Made by a program: the position numbers and the translations under genes | Source of the DNA: Planctomycetota bacterium | Lineage (GTDB): Bacteria > Planctomycetota > UBA1135 > UBA2386 | Assembly (NCBI GenBank): GCA_016794425.1 | Contig: JAEUHR010000004.1 | Location: 48,750 to 112,749, forward strand | Reading direction: 5' to 3' | Length of the DNA stretch: 64,000 nt | Notes under the pieces: model-generated | Told to the model about the DNA's origin: nothing | The model's input: only the letters and a program-made list of their open reading frames with translations | Database searches by the model: none | Shown: piece after piece, positions 26,385 to 34,090 of the stretch | Numbering within the stretch: position 1 is the first letter of the stretch | How the letters are laid out: every line of letters starts with the position of its first letter

Positions 26385-26414
26385 TGCCGCCGGGACGCGG
26401 ATCCGGGTTCGCGC
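26385..26414 (+). repeat. Intergenic 30-bp motif, copy 2
   Basis: Second copy of the 30-bp intergenic motif, 27 of 30 positions identical to 9074-9103. It lies between the DUF1028 gene and the small membrane protein gene at 26473. No inverted symmetry strong enough to call an operator is seen. Confidence 0.5.
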
Positions 26415-26472
26415 TTGCGCCGGCGGGCGCGCGGCGTCCAATGCGGCGCGCCACACACGGCGAGGTATTCGC

Positions 26473-26937
26473 ATGACGGAAGGAAAGCGCCCCGGCGGAC
26501 TCACGGCCCTTGCGGTCATCAACCTGATCTGGGGCGGTTTGAGCGCGTTCGGCGCCGCGGGCATGCTCGCGATGCCGAAGCTCGCGCAGATGATGAAGGA
26601 CTCCGGCGACGCGGCGGCTGCCGAGCAGGCGGACCAGATGCTGCAAGGCATCGAACAGGCGGGCAGCGTCTGGTCGCTGATCATTGCGCTGACGTTCGTC
26701 TCGGCGCTGCTGCTGATCACGTCCGGCATCGGCTACCTGAAGCAGAAGCGCTTCCTCGGCCGCACGCTCGGCAACGCCTGGGCGATCCTGTCGATCCTGG
26801 GTTCGGTCGCCAGCGCCGTGATGCTCGCGGCGGCGGTCGGCGGCGGCTTCCACTTCGGCACCATCATCGGCCTGGTCTACCCGGTGCTGACGCTGGTGCT
26901 GCTGAACGGCACCTTCAAGGAAGACTTCGTCCGCTGA
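26473..26937 (+). CDS. Small four-helix membrane protein of unknown function
   Basis: 154 residues. The ATG at 26473 has GAGG nine bases upstream. A short charged N-terminus (MTEGKRPGG) is followed by four hydrophobic segments (LTALAVINLIWGGLSAFGA; VWSLIIALTFVSALLLITSG; GNAWAILSILGSVASAVMLA; GTIIGLVYPVLTLVLLNG), with a helical amphipathic loop between the first two (KLAQMMKDSGDAAAAEQ). This resembles DUF4064-type small membrane proteins but no family is firmly recognised. It lies 5 bp before an ABC permease gene, so co-transcription with the transporter is likely. Confidence 0.82.
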   Translation: MTEGKRPGGLTALAVINLIWGGLSAFGAAGMLAMPKLAQMMKDSGDAAAAEQADQMLQGIEQAGSVWSLIIALTFVSALLLITSGIGYLKQKRFLGRTLGNAWAILSILGSVASAVMLAAAVGGGFHFGTIIGLVYPVLTLVLLNGTFKEDFVR

Positions 26938-26942
26938 CGCGC

Positions 26943-27869
26943 GTGAAGCTCCGCCACGTCCAGTTGATCGCCGGCTACTCCGCGCGCCACTCGGTGCGCG
27001 GCGGCATCGGCCTCGTGTTCCTGCTGCTGTCGCTGACGTTCGGCTTGATCGTCGCGCACACGATGCTGCAGCCGGTCGAACTGGCCGCGGCGCAGTTCGC
27101 CAAGCACGGCCGCGAGGCCGATCGCGCGCAGGCCACCGAACGCGCGCTCGCGGCGATCACCGACCAGGCGCACCCGGTCGTCAGCTGGATGCTGACGCCG
27201 GGCGGCAGCGCCGAACCCGACGCGGACGCGAAGGCCGCGGCCGAGCGCTGGGCCAGCTACCTGCTCGACGACCAGCCGGCGCTGCTGTCGGCGATCTTCC
27301 TGATCCTGCTGTTCGGCTGGCCGTTCGTGCTCGCGTTCGGCGCCTTCGACCTGTTCGCCGGCGACATCGGCTCGCGGCAGCTGCGCTACCAGCTGCTGCG
27401 CGCCGACCGCAGCAGCATCTACTTCGGCCGTCTGCTCGGGCTGGTGCTGACCTTCGTGCTGGTGCTGCTGCTGCTCGGCGCGACCGTGACGCTCTACATC
27501 GGCCTGAAGCTGTCGCTGTACCCGTGGTCGGCGCTGCTGCTGTGGGCCGCCTACGGCACCGCCGCGCTGATCGTCGTGTCGCTGCCGTACGTCGCGCTCT
27601 GCGCGTGGCTGTCGACCGCCGTCGGGTCGTCGTTCGGCTCGCTGACGTTCGCGTCGCTGGCGATCGGCGGCGTGCCGCTGCTGGCGATGTTCGGCCGCGC
27701 GCAGCACGAGGCGGTCGGCTACGTCAACTACGTGCTGCCGTGGGGCTTCCAGACGCGCCTGTTCCACGACGATCCGCTGCAGGTCACGCTGGCGGTGGCC
27801 GGCTGCGCGCTGCAGACCGCCGTCTACACGTGGCTCGGCCACCGCACGTTCACCCGCCGCGACCTGTGA
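26943..27869 (+). CDS. ABC-2 type transporter permease
   Basis: 308 residues from the GTG at 26943, 5 bp after the preceding stop. The first helix (GGIGLVFLLLSLTFGLIVA) is followed by a soluble loop of about 100 residues, then five to six helices (IFLILLFGWPFVLAFGAFDL; YFGRLLGLVLTFVLVLLLL; LLLWAAYGTAALIVVSLPYV). The segment DIGSRQLRYQLLRADRSSIY is the typical 'dominant loop' of ABC-2 permeases such as those of Nos or Gld-type exporters. The ATPase gene follows after 4 bp. The substrate is unknown. Confidence 0.88.
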   Translation: MKLRHVQLIAGYSARHSVRGGIGLVFLLLSLTFGLIVAHTMLQPVELAAAQFAKHGREADRAQATERALAAITDQAHPVVSWMLTPGGSAEPDADAKAAAERWASYLLDDQPALLSAIFLILLFGWPFVLAFGAFDLFAGDIGSRQLRYQLLRADRSSIYFGRLLGLVLTFVLVLLLLGATVTLYIGLKLSLYPWSALLLWAAYGTAALIVVSLPYVALCAWLSTAVGSSFGSLTFASLAIGGVPLLAMFGRAQHEAVGYVNYVLPWGFQTRLFHDDPLQVTLAVAGCALQTAVYTWLGHRTFTRRDL

Positions 27870-27873
27870 GGCC

Positions 27874-28827
27874 ATGAGCGAACCCGCCCTGCGCATCCAG
27901 AACCTGAGCAAGTCGTTCGGCACGACGAAGGCGCTCGACGACGTCGGTTTCGACGTGCCGCAGGGGTCGATCTTCGGCCTGCTCGGCCCGAACGGCGCCG
28001 GCAAGACGACGCTGTTCTCGATCGCCGCCGGCTTCCTGCGCGCCGATGCCGGCTCGCTGCGCGTGCTCGGCGTCGACATCGCGCACATCGCCGAACTGCA
28101 GGGCCGCATGACGATCCTGCCGCAGGACGCGTCGTTCCAGAAGAACGTGCCGATCCTCGACCAGCTGGTGTTCCTGCGCCAGCTCGACGGCAGCGACCGC
28201 GCGACCGCCGAACGCGAGGTCACCGAGGCGCTCGAGGCGGTCGGCATCGCGCAGTACCGCAAGCGCGGCATCCACGCGCTGTCGCACGGCATGCTGAAGC
28301 GCATGGGCATCGCGCAGGCGTTCCTCGGCCGGCCCGAGGTGATCCTGCTCGACGAACCGACGTCGGGCCTCGATCCGAAGAACGCGAGCCAGATCCGCGA
28401 ACTGGTGCGCGAGCTGCAGCGCTCGCGGCGTGTGACGACCGTGATCAGTTCGCACTACCTGCTCGAGATCGAGGAGCTGTGCGACCACGTCGCGATCCTC
28501 GACAAGGGCAAGGTCGTCGTCAGCGGTTCGCTCGACGAGATCCGCGCGCAGGGCCGCGTGCTGAAGCTGGAACTGCCGCGTGTGCTGACGGAGGCCGAAG
28601 TGGCGCGGATCGCGGCGGTGGCCGGCGTGGCCGCGGTCGTGCCGCGGCACGCGCGGCGCTACGAGCTGACGCTGGCGAGCGGCGACGACGCCGTCGTGAG
28701 GGACGCCCTGCGCGCGCTGCTCGACCTCGGCATCGCGCCGCGGTCGCTGTCGCAGGGGAATTCGCTCCTAGACTTCTTCCTGTCGGTGACCGGCGACGGC
28801 GCGGCCACCGCGCCGGTCAGTGCTTGA
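27874..28827 (+). CDS. ABC transporter ATP-binding protein
   Basis: 317 residues. Walker A GPNGAGKTT lies near residue 42, the Q-loop is at ILPQDASF, the signature is LSHGMLKRMGIAQAF, Walker B is VILLDEPTSGLD, and the H-loop is SSHYLLEIEEL. The signature reads LSHGM where LSGGQ is usual, a common degeneracy in ABC-2 exporters. A C-terminal regulatory segment of about 80 residues follows the nucleotide-binding domain. It pairs with the permease 4 bp upstream. Its 3' end overlaps the convergent lipoprotein gene by 11 bp. Confidence 0.96.
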   Translation: MSEPALRIQNLSKSFGTTKALDDVGFDVPQGSIFGLLGPNGAGKTTLFSIAAGFLRADAGSLRVLGVDIAHIAELQGRMTILPQDASFQKNVPILDQLVFLRQLDGSDRATAEREVTEALEAVGIAQYRKRGIHALSHGMLKRMGIAQAFLGRPEVILLDEPTSGLDPKNASQIRELVRELQRSRRVTTVISSHYLLEIEELCDHVAILDKGKVVVSGSLDEIRAQGRVLKLELPRVLTEAEVARIAAVAGVAAVVPRHARRYELTLASGDDAVVRDALRALLDLGIAPRSLSQGNSLLDFFLSVTGDGAATAPVSA

Positions 28828-29206
28828 TCGGCACCGCGCAGCCGCCCTTGCCCTTGCAGCTGTTCTTGGCCTTGCAGCCGTTGTCGCCGGAACCGCAGCC
28901 GCCGAGCCCCTTGCAGGTGTTCTGACCCTTGCACGAGTGGTGCGCGACCGTCGCGCAGCCGCCCTTGCCCTTGCAGGAGTTCTTGCCGGCACAGCCGTTG
29001 TCGCCGGCCTTGCAGCCGCCCTGGCCCTTGCAGGCGTTGTGGCCCTTGCAGGCGTTCTTGGCGGCGTCCGCGACCGGCGTCGGGTTGGCGGCCGGCGCAT
29101 TGGTCGGCGTGCTTTCCTTGCTGCACGAGGTCAGCGTGGTCGCGGCGGTGCCGAGCAGCAAGCCGGACACGGCGGCGGAGAGAAGGACGGACTTGGTGGT
29201 CTTCAT
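28817..29206 (-). CDS. 12-cysteine tandem-repeat lipoprotein, bufferin-like
   Basis: 129 residues, ATG at 29206. The signal peptide has a lipobox L-T-S-C with Cys28 as the lipidated residue. After a short Pro/Thr linker come two tandem units, each with six cysteines at identical spacing: Cys53, 59, 65, 72, 78, 84 and Cys92, 98, 104, 111, 117, 123 (gaps 6, 6, 7, 6, 6). The unit theme is NACKGxNxCKGxGGC, rich in Lys, Gly and Asn. This 6+6 pattern resembles the 12-Cys class of bufferins, Cys-rich secreted copper-binding RiPPs matured by MNIO (DUF692) enzymes, whose operons often contain DoxX proteins. A DoxX gene is divergent here. No MNIO gene lies in the window, and a lipid anchor would be unusual. 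Metal binding is inferred. Confidence 0.85.
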   Translation of the reverse strand: MKTTKSVLLSAAVSGLLLGTAATTLTSCSKESTPTNAPAANPTPVADAAKNACKGHNACKGQGGCKAGDNGCAGKNSCKGKGGCATVAHHSCKGQNTCKGLGGCGSGDNGCKAKNSCKGKGGCAVPIKH

Positions 29207-29399
29207 GCGAGGTTGCGACGGTCGGGAGTGGCCGCGCCGGAGCGGCGCGGCGCGCGGATTACGAGCCGCGGTTGCGGACGATCCGTGCAGTCGCGGATTC
29301 TGCGATGGTGGCCGCGCGATTGCACGCGGCTCGGCGCGTCGCAGTGGAACGGCGCCGGCGGGGGCGAGTATCAGCCGCGCCTTTCGCCGCCACACCCTC

Positions 29400-29864
29400 A
29401 TGCCCAGCACGCCGTTCGCCGCCCGTCTCGTCGCCCTGTATCCGCTCGCCGATCGCTTCGTGACACCGCTCGCCCAGCTGGCGACGCGCATCGTGTTCGG
29501 CCAGGCGTTCCTGCTGACCGGCCTCGGCAAGCTGCGCAACCTCGCCGACGTGACGGCCTTCTTCGAGAGTCTCGGCATCCCGCTCGCGCAGGTGCAGGCG
29601 CCGTTCGTCGCCGCGGTGGAGTTCGCCGGTGGTGCGCTGCTGCTGCTGGGCCTCGGCACCCGGCTCGCGTCGGCGCTGCTGGCGTCGACGATGGTGGTCG
29701 CGCTGCTGACGGCACACCGCGGCGACTTCGCGTTCGACGCGAGCCTCGCCGACATCGCGCCGCTGCCGTTCCTGGTCGCCGTGCTGTGGCTGCTCGCCAA
29801 GGGCGCCGGCCGCTTCAGCGTCGATCACCTGCTGGCGCGGCGCGCGCCGCGCGTGACCGACTGA
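29400..29864 (+). CDS. DoxX family membrane protein
   Basis: 154 residues, ATG at 29400, four hydrophobic helices. The DoxX signature appears as ARIVFGQAFLLTGLGKLRN, followed by FFESLGIP and AAVEFAGGALLLLGLGTRL. DoxX proteins are small quinone- or thiol-linked membrane proteins; in bufferin operons the DoxX-type subunit is thought to support oxidation or energy for peptide maturation. It is divergent from the 12-Cys lipoprotein across 193 bp, which would hold both promoters. The family call is firm; a functional link with the lipoprotein is inferred from proximity. Confidence 0.92.
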   Translation: MPSTPFAARLVALYPLADRFVTPLAQLATRIVFGQAFLLTGLGKLRNLADVTAFFESLGIPLAQVQAPFVAAVEFAGGALLLLGLGTRLASALLASTMVVALLTAHRGDFAFDASLADIAPLPFLVAVLWLLAKGAGRFSVDHLLARRAPRVTD

Positions 29865-29866
29865 GT

Positions 29867-30649
29867 TCAGCAGGGCGCCGCGGTGGTGGCCGGCTGGAAC
29901 AGCGCGAACACCGCGCCGGCCGGGTCAGCGAGCAGCGAGAACGCGCCGATGCCGGGGATCGGCTGGTTCGCCATCATCACGCGGGCACCGAGCTGCGCCG
30001 CGCGCTGCGTCGAGGCCGCGAGGTCCGGCGCCAGGAAGTAGGCCAGCCAACTGCTCGGCGCGCCGTTCTCGGGGTTCTTCATGATGCCGCAGGCCTGCTT
30101 GCCGCGCTGCGTCTGCACGCGGTAGGTGCCGAACGGTCCCATGTCCTTCGGCGCGTCGCGCCAGCCGACCAGCGACGAGTAGAAGCGCTGCGCGGCGAGG
30201 TCGTCGCCGGTCAGCAGTTCGTTCCAGCAGATGCGCCCCGGCACCGCGAGGTCCGGATCGCAGCCGGGCGACTCGGGCCGACCCTGGAACAGCGACACGT
30301 AGGCGCCCTGCGGATCGGCGACGACCGCGAATCGGCCGGTCGCGGGGATGTCGGTCGGCGGCACACAGACGGCGCCACCGAGCGTCTGCACCTTGTTGTG
30401 CGTCGCGTCGACGTCGTCGACCGCGAGGTACGGCATCCAGTGCGACGTCGGGATCGCCTTCTCCTCGACGATGCCGCCGATCGGGCCCGGCCCGCAGTGG
30501 ATCATCCGGTAGACGAAGCCGGCCATCGGCCGCTCCTCGAGCCGCCAGCCGAACAGCGCCGTGTAGAACGGCACCACGCGCGCCGCGTCGGTCGTCATCA
30601 GGTCGTGCCAGACGAAACGGCCCGGCCACGGGCCCTGCACGGTGGACAT
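29867..30649 (-). CDS. VOC family protein with two glyoxalase-like domains
   Basis: 260 residues, ATG at 30649 with GGGAG upstream. Two consecutive vicinal-oxygen-chelate beta-alpha-beta-beta-beta modules are visible. Residues 12-122 start FVWHDLMTTDAARVVPFYTA and end VVADPQGAYVSLFQG; residues 140-255 start ICWNELLTGDDLAAQRFYSS and end LADPAGAVFALFQP. The duplicated layout matches cytosolic glyoxalase/bleomycin-resistance-type proteins such as CFP32-like hydroxylases. Potential metal ligands (His15, Glu143) are present. The substrate is unknown. It is convergent with the DoxX gene, with 2 bp between the stop codons. Confidence 0.9.
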   Translation of the reverse strand: MSTVQGPWPGRFVWHDLMTTDAARVVPFYTALFGWRLEERPMAGFVYRMIHCGPGPIGGIVEEKAIPTSHWMPYLAVDDVDATHNKVQTLGGAVCVPPTDIPATGRFAVVADPQGAYVSLFQGRPESPGCDPDLAVPGRICWNELLTGDDLAAQRFYSSLVGWRDAPKDMGPFGTYRVQTQRGKQACGIMKNPENGAPSSWLAYFLAPDLAASTQRAAQLGARVMMANQPIPGIGAFSLLADPAGAVFALFQPATTAAPC

Positions 30650-30705
30650 CGCGTTCTCCCGAAGAGGTGCGCCGATGCTACCGCGGGGTCGGCGCGGCGG
30701 TGGGG

Positions 30706-30735
30706 CGATCGTCGGTGGGCCGATCGTCGGTGGGC
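30706..30735. repeat. Perfect 15-bp tandem duplication
   Basis: The unit CGATCGTCGGTGGGC occurs twice in direct, adjacent repeat between the VOC gene and the tRNA-Pro gene. It may be a replication-slippage product. No regulatory role is visible. Confidence 0.8.
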
Positions 30736-30747
30736 CGCTTCTGACGC

Positions 30748-30775
30748 TTGTCCGAAGCGAGGCGCCTGCTACCAT
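30748..30775 (+). promoter_or_regulatory. Predicted housekeeping-type promoter of tRNA-Pro
   Basis: TTGTCC, 16-bp spacer, TACCAT: four of six matches to both the -35 and -10 consensus, placed about 45 bp upstream of the mature tRNA 5' end. The leader between them contains a GGGCCCCC/GGGGCC-type inverted repeat. This is prediction by eye only. Confidence 0.4.
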
Positions 30776-30821
30776 TCCGGGCCCCCTGGGGCCTGCCGGC
30801 CCCGAACGTCGGTCCTTCGGT

Positions 30822-30898
30822 CGGAGCGTAGCGCAGCCTGGTAGCGCACCTGCATGGGGTGCAGGGGGTCGGAAGTTCAAATCTTCTCGCTCCGACCA
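30822..30898 (+). tRNA. tRNA-Pro (anticodon GGG)
   Basis: A complete 77-nt cloverleaf can be drawn. The acceptor stem is CGGAGCG/CGCTCCG; the D stem is GCGC/GCGC with loop AGCCTGGTA. The anticodon stem is CCTGC/GCAGG with loop ATGGGGT (anticodon GGG at 30856-30858). A five-base variable loop follows, and the T stem is GGAAG/CTTCT with loop TTCAAAT. The discriminator is A and CCA is encoded. The CGG start of the acceptor is characteristic of bacterial tRNA-Pro. It reads CCC codons (and CCU by wobble). Its 3' 21 bases are duplicated 108 bp downstream. Confidence 0.97.
30878..30898 (+). repeat. tRNA-Pro 3' end, 21-bp direct repeat copy 1 (possible att site)
   Basis: The 21 bases from the T loop to CCA are repeated exactly at 30986-31006. 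Duplication of a tRNA 3' end is the classic footprint of site-specific integration by tyrosine recombinases. Confidence 0.75.
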
Positions 30899-30901
30899 TC
30901 T

Positions 30902-30922
30902 TCCACCGCGTTCCGCGGCGGA
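30902..30922 (+). terminator. GC-rich hairpin after tRNA-Pro, terminator-like
   Basis: Nine-base arms TCCACCGCG / CGCGGCGGA with a three-base loop TTC and one A-C mismatch, starting four bases after the tRNA CCA. No T-run follows, so intrinsic termination is only possible, as usual in such GC-rich genomes. Confidence 0.4.
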
Positions 30923-30985
30923 GATGGCAGGAGCGAGAGCTTTGGGTATGTCGCCCTCGCGGCTGCGCCGCGACGGCTCCAACGG

Positions 30986-31006
30986 CAAATCTTCTCGCTC
31001 CGACCA
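30986..31006 (+). repeat. 21-bp direct repeat copy 2 of the tRNA-Pro 3' end
   Basis: Exact copy of 30878-30898, without the rest of the T stem or any tRNA body, so it is not a second tRNA gene. Together with copy 1 it brackets 87 bp with no gene. It lies at the border where base composition drops. Confidence 0.75.
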
Positions 31007-31429
31007 GTTTCTCGCGTCGGGAGGCAGCTCGTGCGCCGGGGCCTGGACGGTGCGCATAGGGCCGATGGATCCCGAGTCGGCTCCACGTTGCGCCCTGCTT
31101 TGGCAGCATGACGCGTGCTGGCGGCCACTCGGGGATGTCGTGCGGCCTGCTGAGGTTGCGTTGTTGCGGGGAGCGGCACCCATCCCGGCGCCCGACAACT
31201 GAGCCTAGCCGCGCCGAAGGACTGATGCCCCATCCGTCGACGCACAGGCTCCCCCGGCTTCCCCACAGGCGGCTGGCTCGTTCACGACATCTCGTGCTGC
31301 TCCGCTTCCCCCGGGTCCCCAGCGGGCGGCGCGAGATTTTGTGCAACGCTGTGAGCCCTTGCGAGAAGAGCCGCGTGCAAGGGCAGGCCAAGGTCTTGCG
31401 GCTGCCCTGGTCCAGACCACCTGATTCCC
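31007..31429. other. Intergenic region upstream of the beta-propeller gene
   Basis: About 420 bp with no credible coding frame. It contains an inverted repeat CCCTTGC (31356-31362) / GCAAGGG (31377-31383) with a 14-base loop, 47 bp before the next start codon. This could be a leader hairpin or regulator site. A preferred -35/-10 pair was not found by eye. Confidence 0.5.
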
Positions 31430-33919
31430 ATGACGAAGCCGACAGTCTGTCTGATGCTCCTGGCCGCCCTCGTGACCAGCGCCCTGGTGCCTGCCCAGTG
31501 CTCTCTCCACTACACTAACAACGCGCCGCTTGCGGCCTCGGACGGAACAGTGGCAGCTGTATTCGAGTGGGATTCGGATGGTCCTGGGACTGCCACGCCA
31601 ATCCTCGTCTTCGGCGGCGCGTTCAGCAGGATCGGCCACATCGCAGCCAACAACGTCGCGACCTTCGATCCGGTGACCGGCGTCTGGTCGCCAATGGGTG
31701 CGGGAATCCCGGGTTCACCGAATTACCCAGCGGTGTTCGACTTCACGGTCTACCAAGGCAATCTGATTGCTTGCGGAGCGTTCTCCGGCGGATTCAGTGG
31801 CATCGCTGAATGGAACGGCTCTTCGTGGCTTCCGTTCAACGGAGGGGTCTCTTCGGGAGGGGCTCCCGGGGTGGGCCAGGCAATTGTAGTGGCTCCGAAC
31901 GGAGATCTCGTGATTGGAGGAGTATTCGACAATGCTGGCGGTGTCCCCGTCAACAACATCGCGCGCTGGACCCCGACAGGGTGGGCTGCCATGGGCAACG
32001 GCCTTCCGGGCAGTGTGTTGGGGCTTACGATAGACATCAACGGTGATGTCGTGGCTTGCGGCAATTTCGGTGCAGCCGTTCGGCGGTGGAACGGTGCGAC
32101 TTGGGTCTCCGTTGGCGCTGCCGGCAGTCCGGTCGAGAGCGTGGCGACATTGCCTAATGGTGCCGCAACGCTTGTTATGGCGGCCGGAGGCCACGTCTTT
32201 GCTTATGGTGCCGGCGCATGGACGCAGTTGGGCACAATCGCGGGAGTGAAGAAGATCGTCACCATGGCAAGTGGACTCGTAGCCATGGGCACCTTCCCCG
32301 GTGGCGGGATGGCACAATGGAGCGGTGTCGCGTGGACACCGCTCAACACGCCAGATGACGCAACGACCGCGGTAGTGCAATCGCAGGCCATGGGAACCAT
32401 GGTGGCCATCGGATCGCACTACGGGCTTTCGTCCGCGTACGACACGATCCGGGTGCTTCGCGGGACCTGGGATCCACTGATTGATGGCGGTACGAACGGC
32501 GCCATTCACGACATGGTGACCTTGCCCAACGGTGACGCCGTTGCTGTTGGTGACTTCACGGTGATTGGTGGTGTCGACGCTCGGTTCGTAGCTCGATACG
32601 ACGGTACGGCGTGGCATGCACTCGGCGCTGGCCTGAACGGGGCTGCCTTGACGGCCGTTGTCCTGTCGAGTGGTGATCTGGTGGTCGGCGGTGCCTTCAG
32701 CAAGGCTGGTGGAGCATTGGCCAATCACATTGCCCGTTGGGATGGCTCGGCGTGGTCAACATACGGTTCAGGCTTCAACGGTTACGTCTACGCGCTCGCT
32801 CGTTCTCATACCACGGTATACGACTTCCTGATCGGTGGCGACTTCACTACAGCCAATGGCTTCAGCGCGCCGTATTTCGCATTCGCAAGTGGAACAGCGA
32901 TTGGCGGAGTCGGCCTGAACTCCGTCAATGGAATTGTGCGCGCCATCCTGCCTCTCGCCAACAACACCGCCTTGGTGGGTGGTGATTTCACTGGCGCTGG
33001 AGCATCAGTTGCAAGTCACGTCGCGCAGTTCAGTGGCAGTGCCTTCTACGGCTTGGGCAGCGGCATCAATGGCAGTGTCTACGACCTGGCCTTGCTGAAC
33101 AACGGTGATGTAGTGGCGGGGGGGCTGTTCACGGTTGCCGGTGGTGTGGCCGCGGACAAGGTTGCTCGTTGGAACGGGAGCTCGTGGTCTGCTATGGGCT
33201 CGGGTTCGAGCCCGTCCGGAATACCGGGGGCTGGATGGGTGCAGGACTTGCACGTCCTTCCCGGCGGAGATCTGCTTGCTGGCGGTCTGTTTGCGAGTGC
33301 TGGCGGTGCGGCGGGGAGTGCCAATGTGGCTCGCTGGAACGGACTTGCGTGGTCGGCGTTGGCGACGAACGGAAGTGTAGAGGAGCCGCATCTGCCATAC
33401 ATGGCTGCTCCAATAGCCATCGCTCCTCTGGCGAACGGCCGCCACTTGCTGGGGGGTGGTTTCGCCGGGGTTTCCGGTGCAGTCGCAGGCTACATGACCG
33501 AGATCGAGTCGACCTGTCCTGCCGCCTCCATTACCTATGCTGCCGGTTGTCAGAGCTCTGGCGGCGCCAATCTGCTCCGTTCGGTGACGCTGCCATGGGA
33601 GAACACTGATTGGGTGACGGAGGCATCGGGACTGCCTTTTGGGGCAAGTGTATTCGCGTGCATTGACATGATCGTAGGGGGTCCAGTCGACTTGGCATCG
33701 GCCTTCCCCGGCTCTGGGACAGCCGGATGCAACTTCTACGTGGGAGCTTCCATTGTCCTGCCGTTCTTTCCAGTCTACGAAACAGTCAGGTCTTCACTCA
33801 GGGTTAACCCTACACCGTCACTGGTCGGTGTGAGCTTCTACGAGCAGATGCTGGTGTGGGATTTCGCTGGACCACTCACTGCAACCAACGTGTTGCAGGT
33901 TACAGGCGGCGTATTCTGA
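31430..33919 (+). CDS. Large secreted beta-propeller protein with lower-GC composition
   Basis: 829 residues, ATG at 31430. Signal peptide: LMLLAALVTSALVPAQC. The body is at least eight repeats of about 45-50 residues with the theme GGxFxxAGGxxANxIARWDGSAWSxxGxGxNG (e.g. VVGGAFSKAGGALANHIARW, LVGGDFTGAGASVASHVAQF), a kelch/delta-60-like propeller blade pattern. The end (AAGCQSSGGANLL ... SLVGVSFYEQMLVW ... TATNVLQVTGG) matches the C-terminal domain of the other secreted proteins of this window. The coding DNA has visibly more A/T at third positions (many GGA, AAT, ACT, GTA codons) than all neighbours. It lies next to a tRNA with a duplicated 3' end. Recent acquisition from a relative, or relaxed codon selection, could explain this. 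A surface or exported binding protein is inferred. Confidence 0.88.
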   Translation: MTKPTVCLMLLAALVTSALVPAQCSLHYTNNAPLAASDGTVAAVFEWDSDGPGTATPILVFGGAFSRIGHIAANNVATFDPVTGVWSPMGAGIPGSPNYPAVFDFTVYQGNLIACGAFSGGFSGIAEWNGSSWLPFNGGVSSGGAPGVGQAIVVAPNGDLVIGGVFDNAGGVPVNNIARWTPTGWAAMGNGLPGSVLGLTIDINGDVVACGNFGAAVRRWNGATWVSVGAAGSPVESVATLPNGAATLVMAAGGHVFAYGAGAWTQLGTIAGVKKIVTMASGLVAMGTFPGGGMAQWSGVAWTPLNTPDDATTAVVQSQAMGTMVAIGSHYGLSSAYDTIRVLRGTWDPLIDGGTNGAIHDMVTLPNGDAVAVGDFTVIGGVDARFVARYDGTAWHALGAGLNGAALTAVVLSSGDLVVGGAFSKAGGALANHIARWDGSAWSTYGSGFNGYVYALARSHTTVYDFLIGGDFTTANGFSAPYFAFASGTAIGGVGLNSVNGIVRAILPLANNTALVGGDFTGAGASVASHVAQFSGSAFYGLGSGINGSVYDLALLNNGDVVAGGLFTVAGGVAADKVARWNGSSWSAMGSGSSPSGIPGAGWVQDLHVLPGGDLLAGGLFASAGGAAGSANVARWNGLAWSALATNGSVEEPHLPYMAAPIAIAPLANGRHLLGGGFAGVSGAVAGYMTEIESTCPAASITYAAGCQSSGGANLLRSVTLPWENTDWVTEASGLPFGASVFACIDMIVGGPVDLASAFPGSGTAGCNFYVGASIVLPFFPVYETVRSSLRVNPTPSLVGVSFYEQMLVWDFAGPLTATNVLQVTGGVF

Positions 33920-34090
33920 GCCATGTGACTCGCCGATAGGCAATGTGCGTCAGCAAGGAAGTAGCCGTCGCGTGACGCACATATGTGTCACCGGATCGAT
34001 CTGGGGCCATGGCACTGGCCACAGAGCCCAAGGCGCGTCCCACGGTCACGCTCGAGTGAGTGCGCGAACGTCACCTAGTCTGAGCGCCGG
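33920..34090. other. Intergenic stretch with a near-palindromic site
   Basis: No gene seen. It holds an imperfect inverted repeat around the perfect ten-base palindrome CACATATGTG near 33978-33987, flanked by GTGA...TCAC, which could be a regulator site. Composition is still lower in GC than the flanking genes. Confidence 0.35.

Noticed and set aside
28817..29206. Classical metallothionein
   Set aside because: It has a lipoprotein signal and Lys/Gly/Asn-rich units with regularly spaced single cysteines, not CxC or CC clusters. The bufferin-like reading fits better.
30986..31006. Second tRNA gene suggested by the CTTCTCGCTCCGACCA string
   Set aside because: Only the 3' 21 bases are present; no D arm, anticodon arm or 5' acceptor can be paired upstream. 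It is a direct repeat only.
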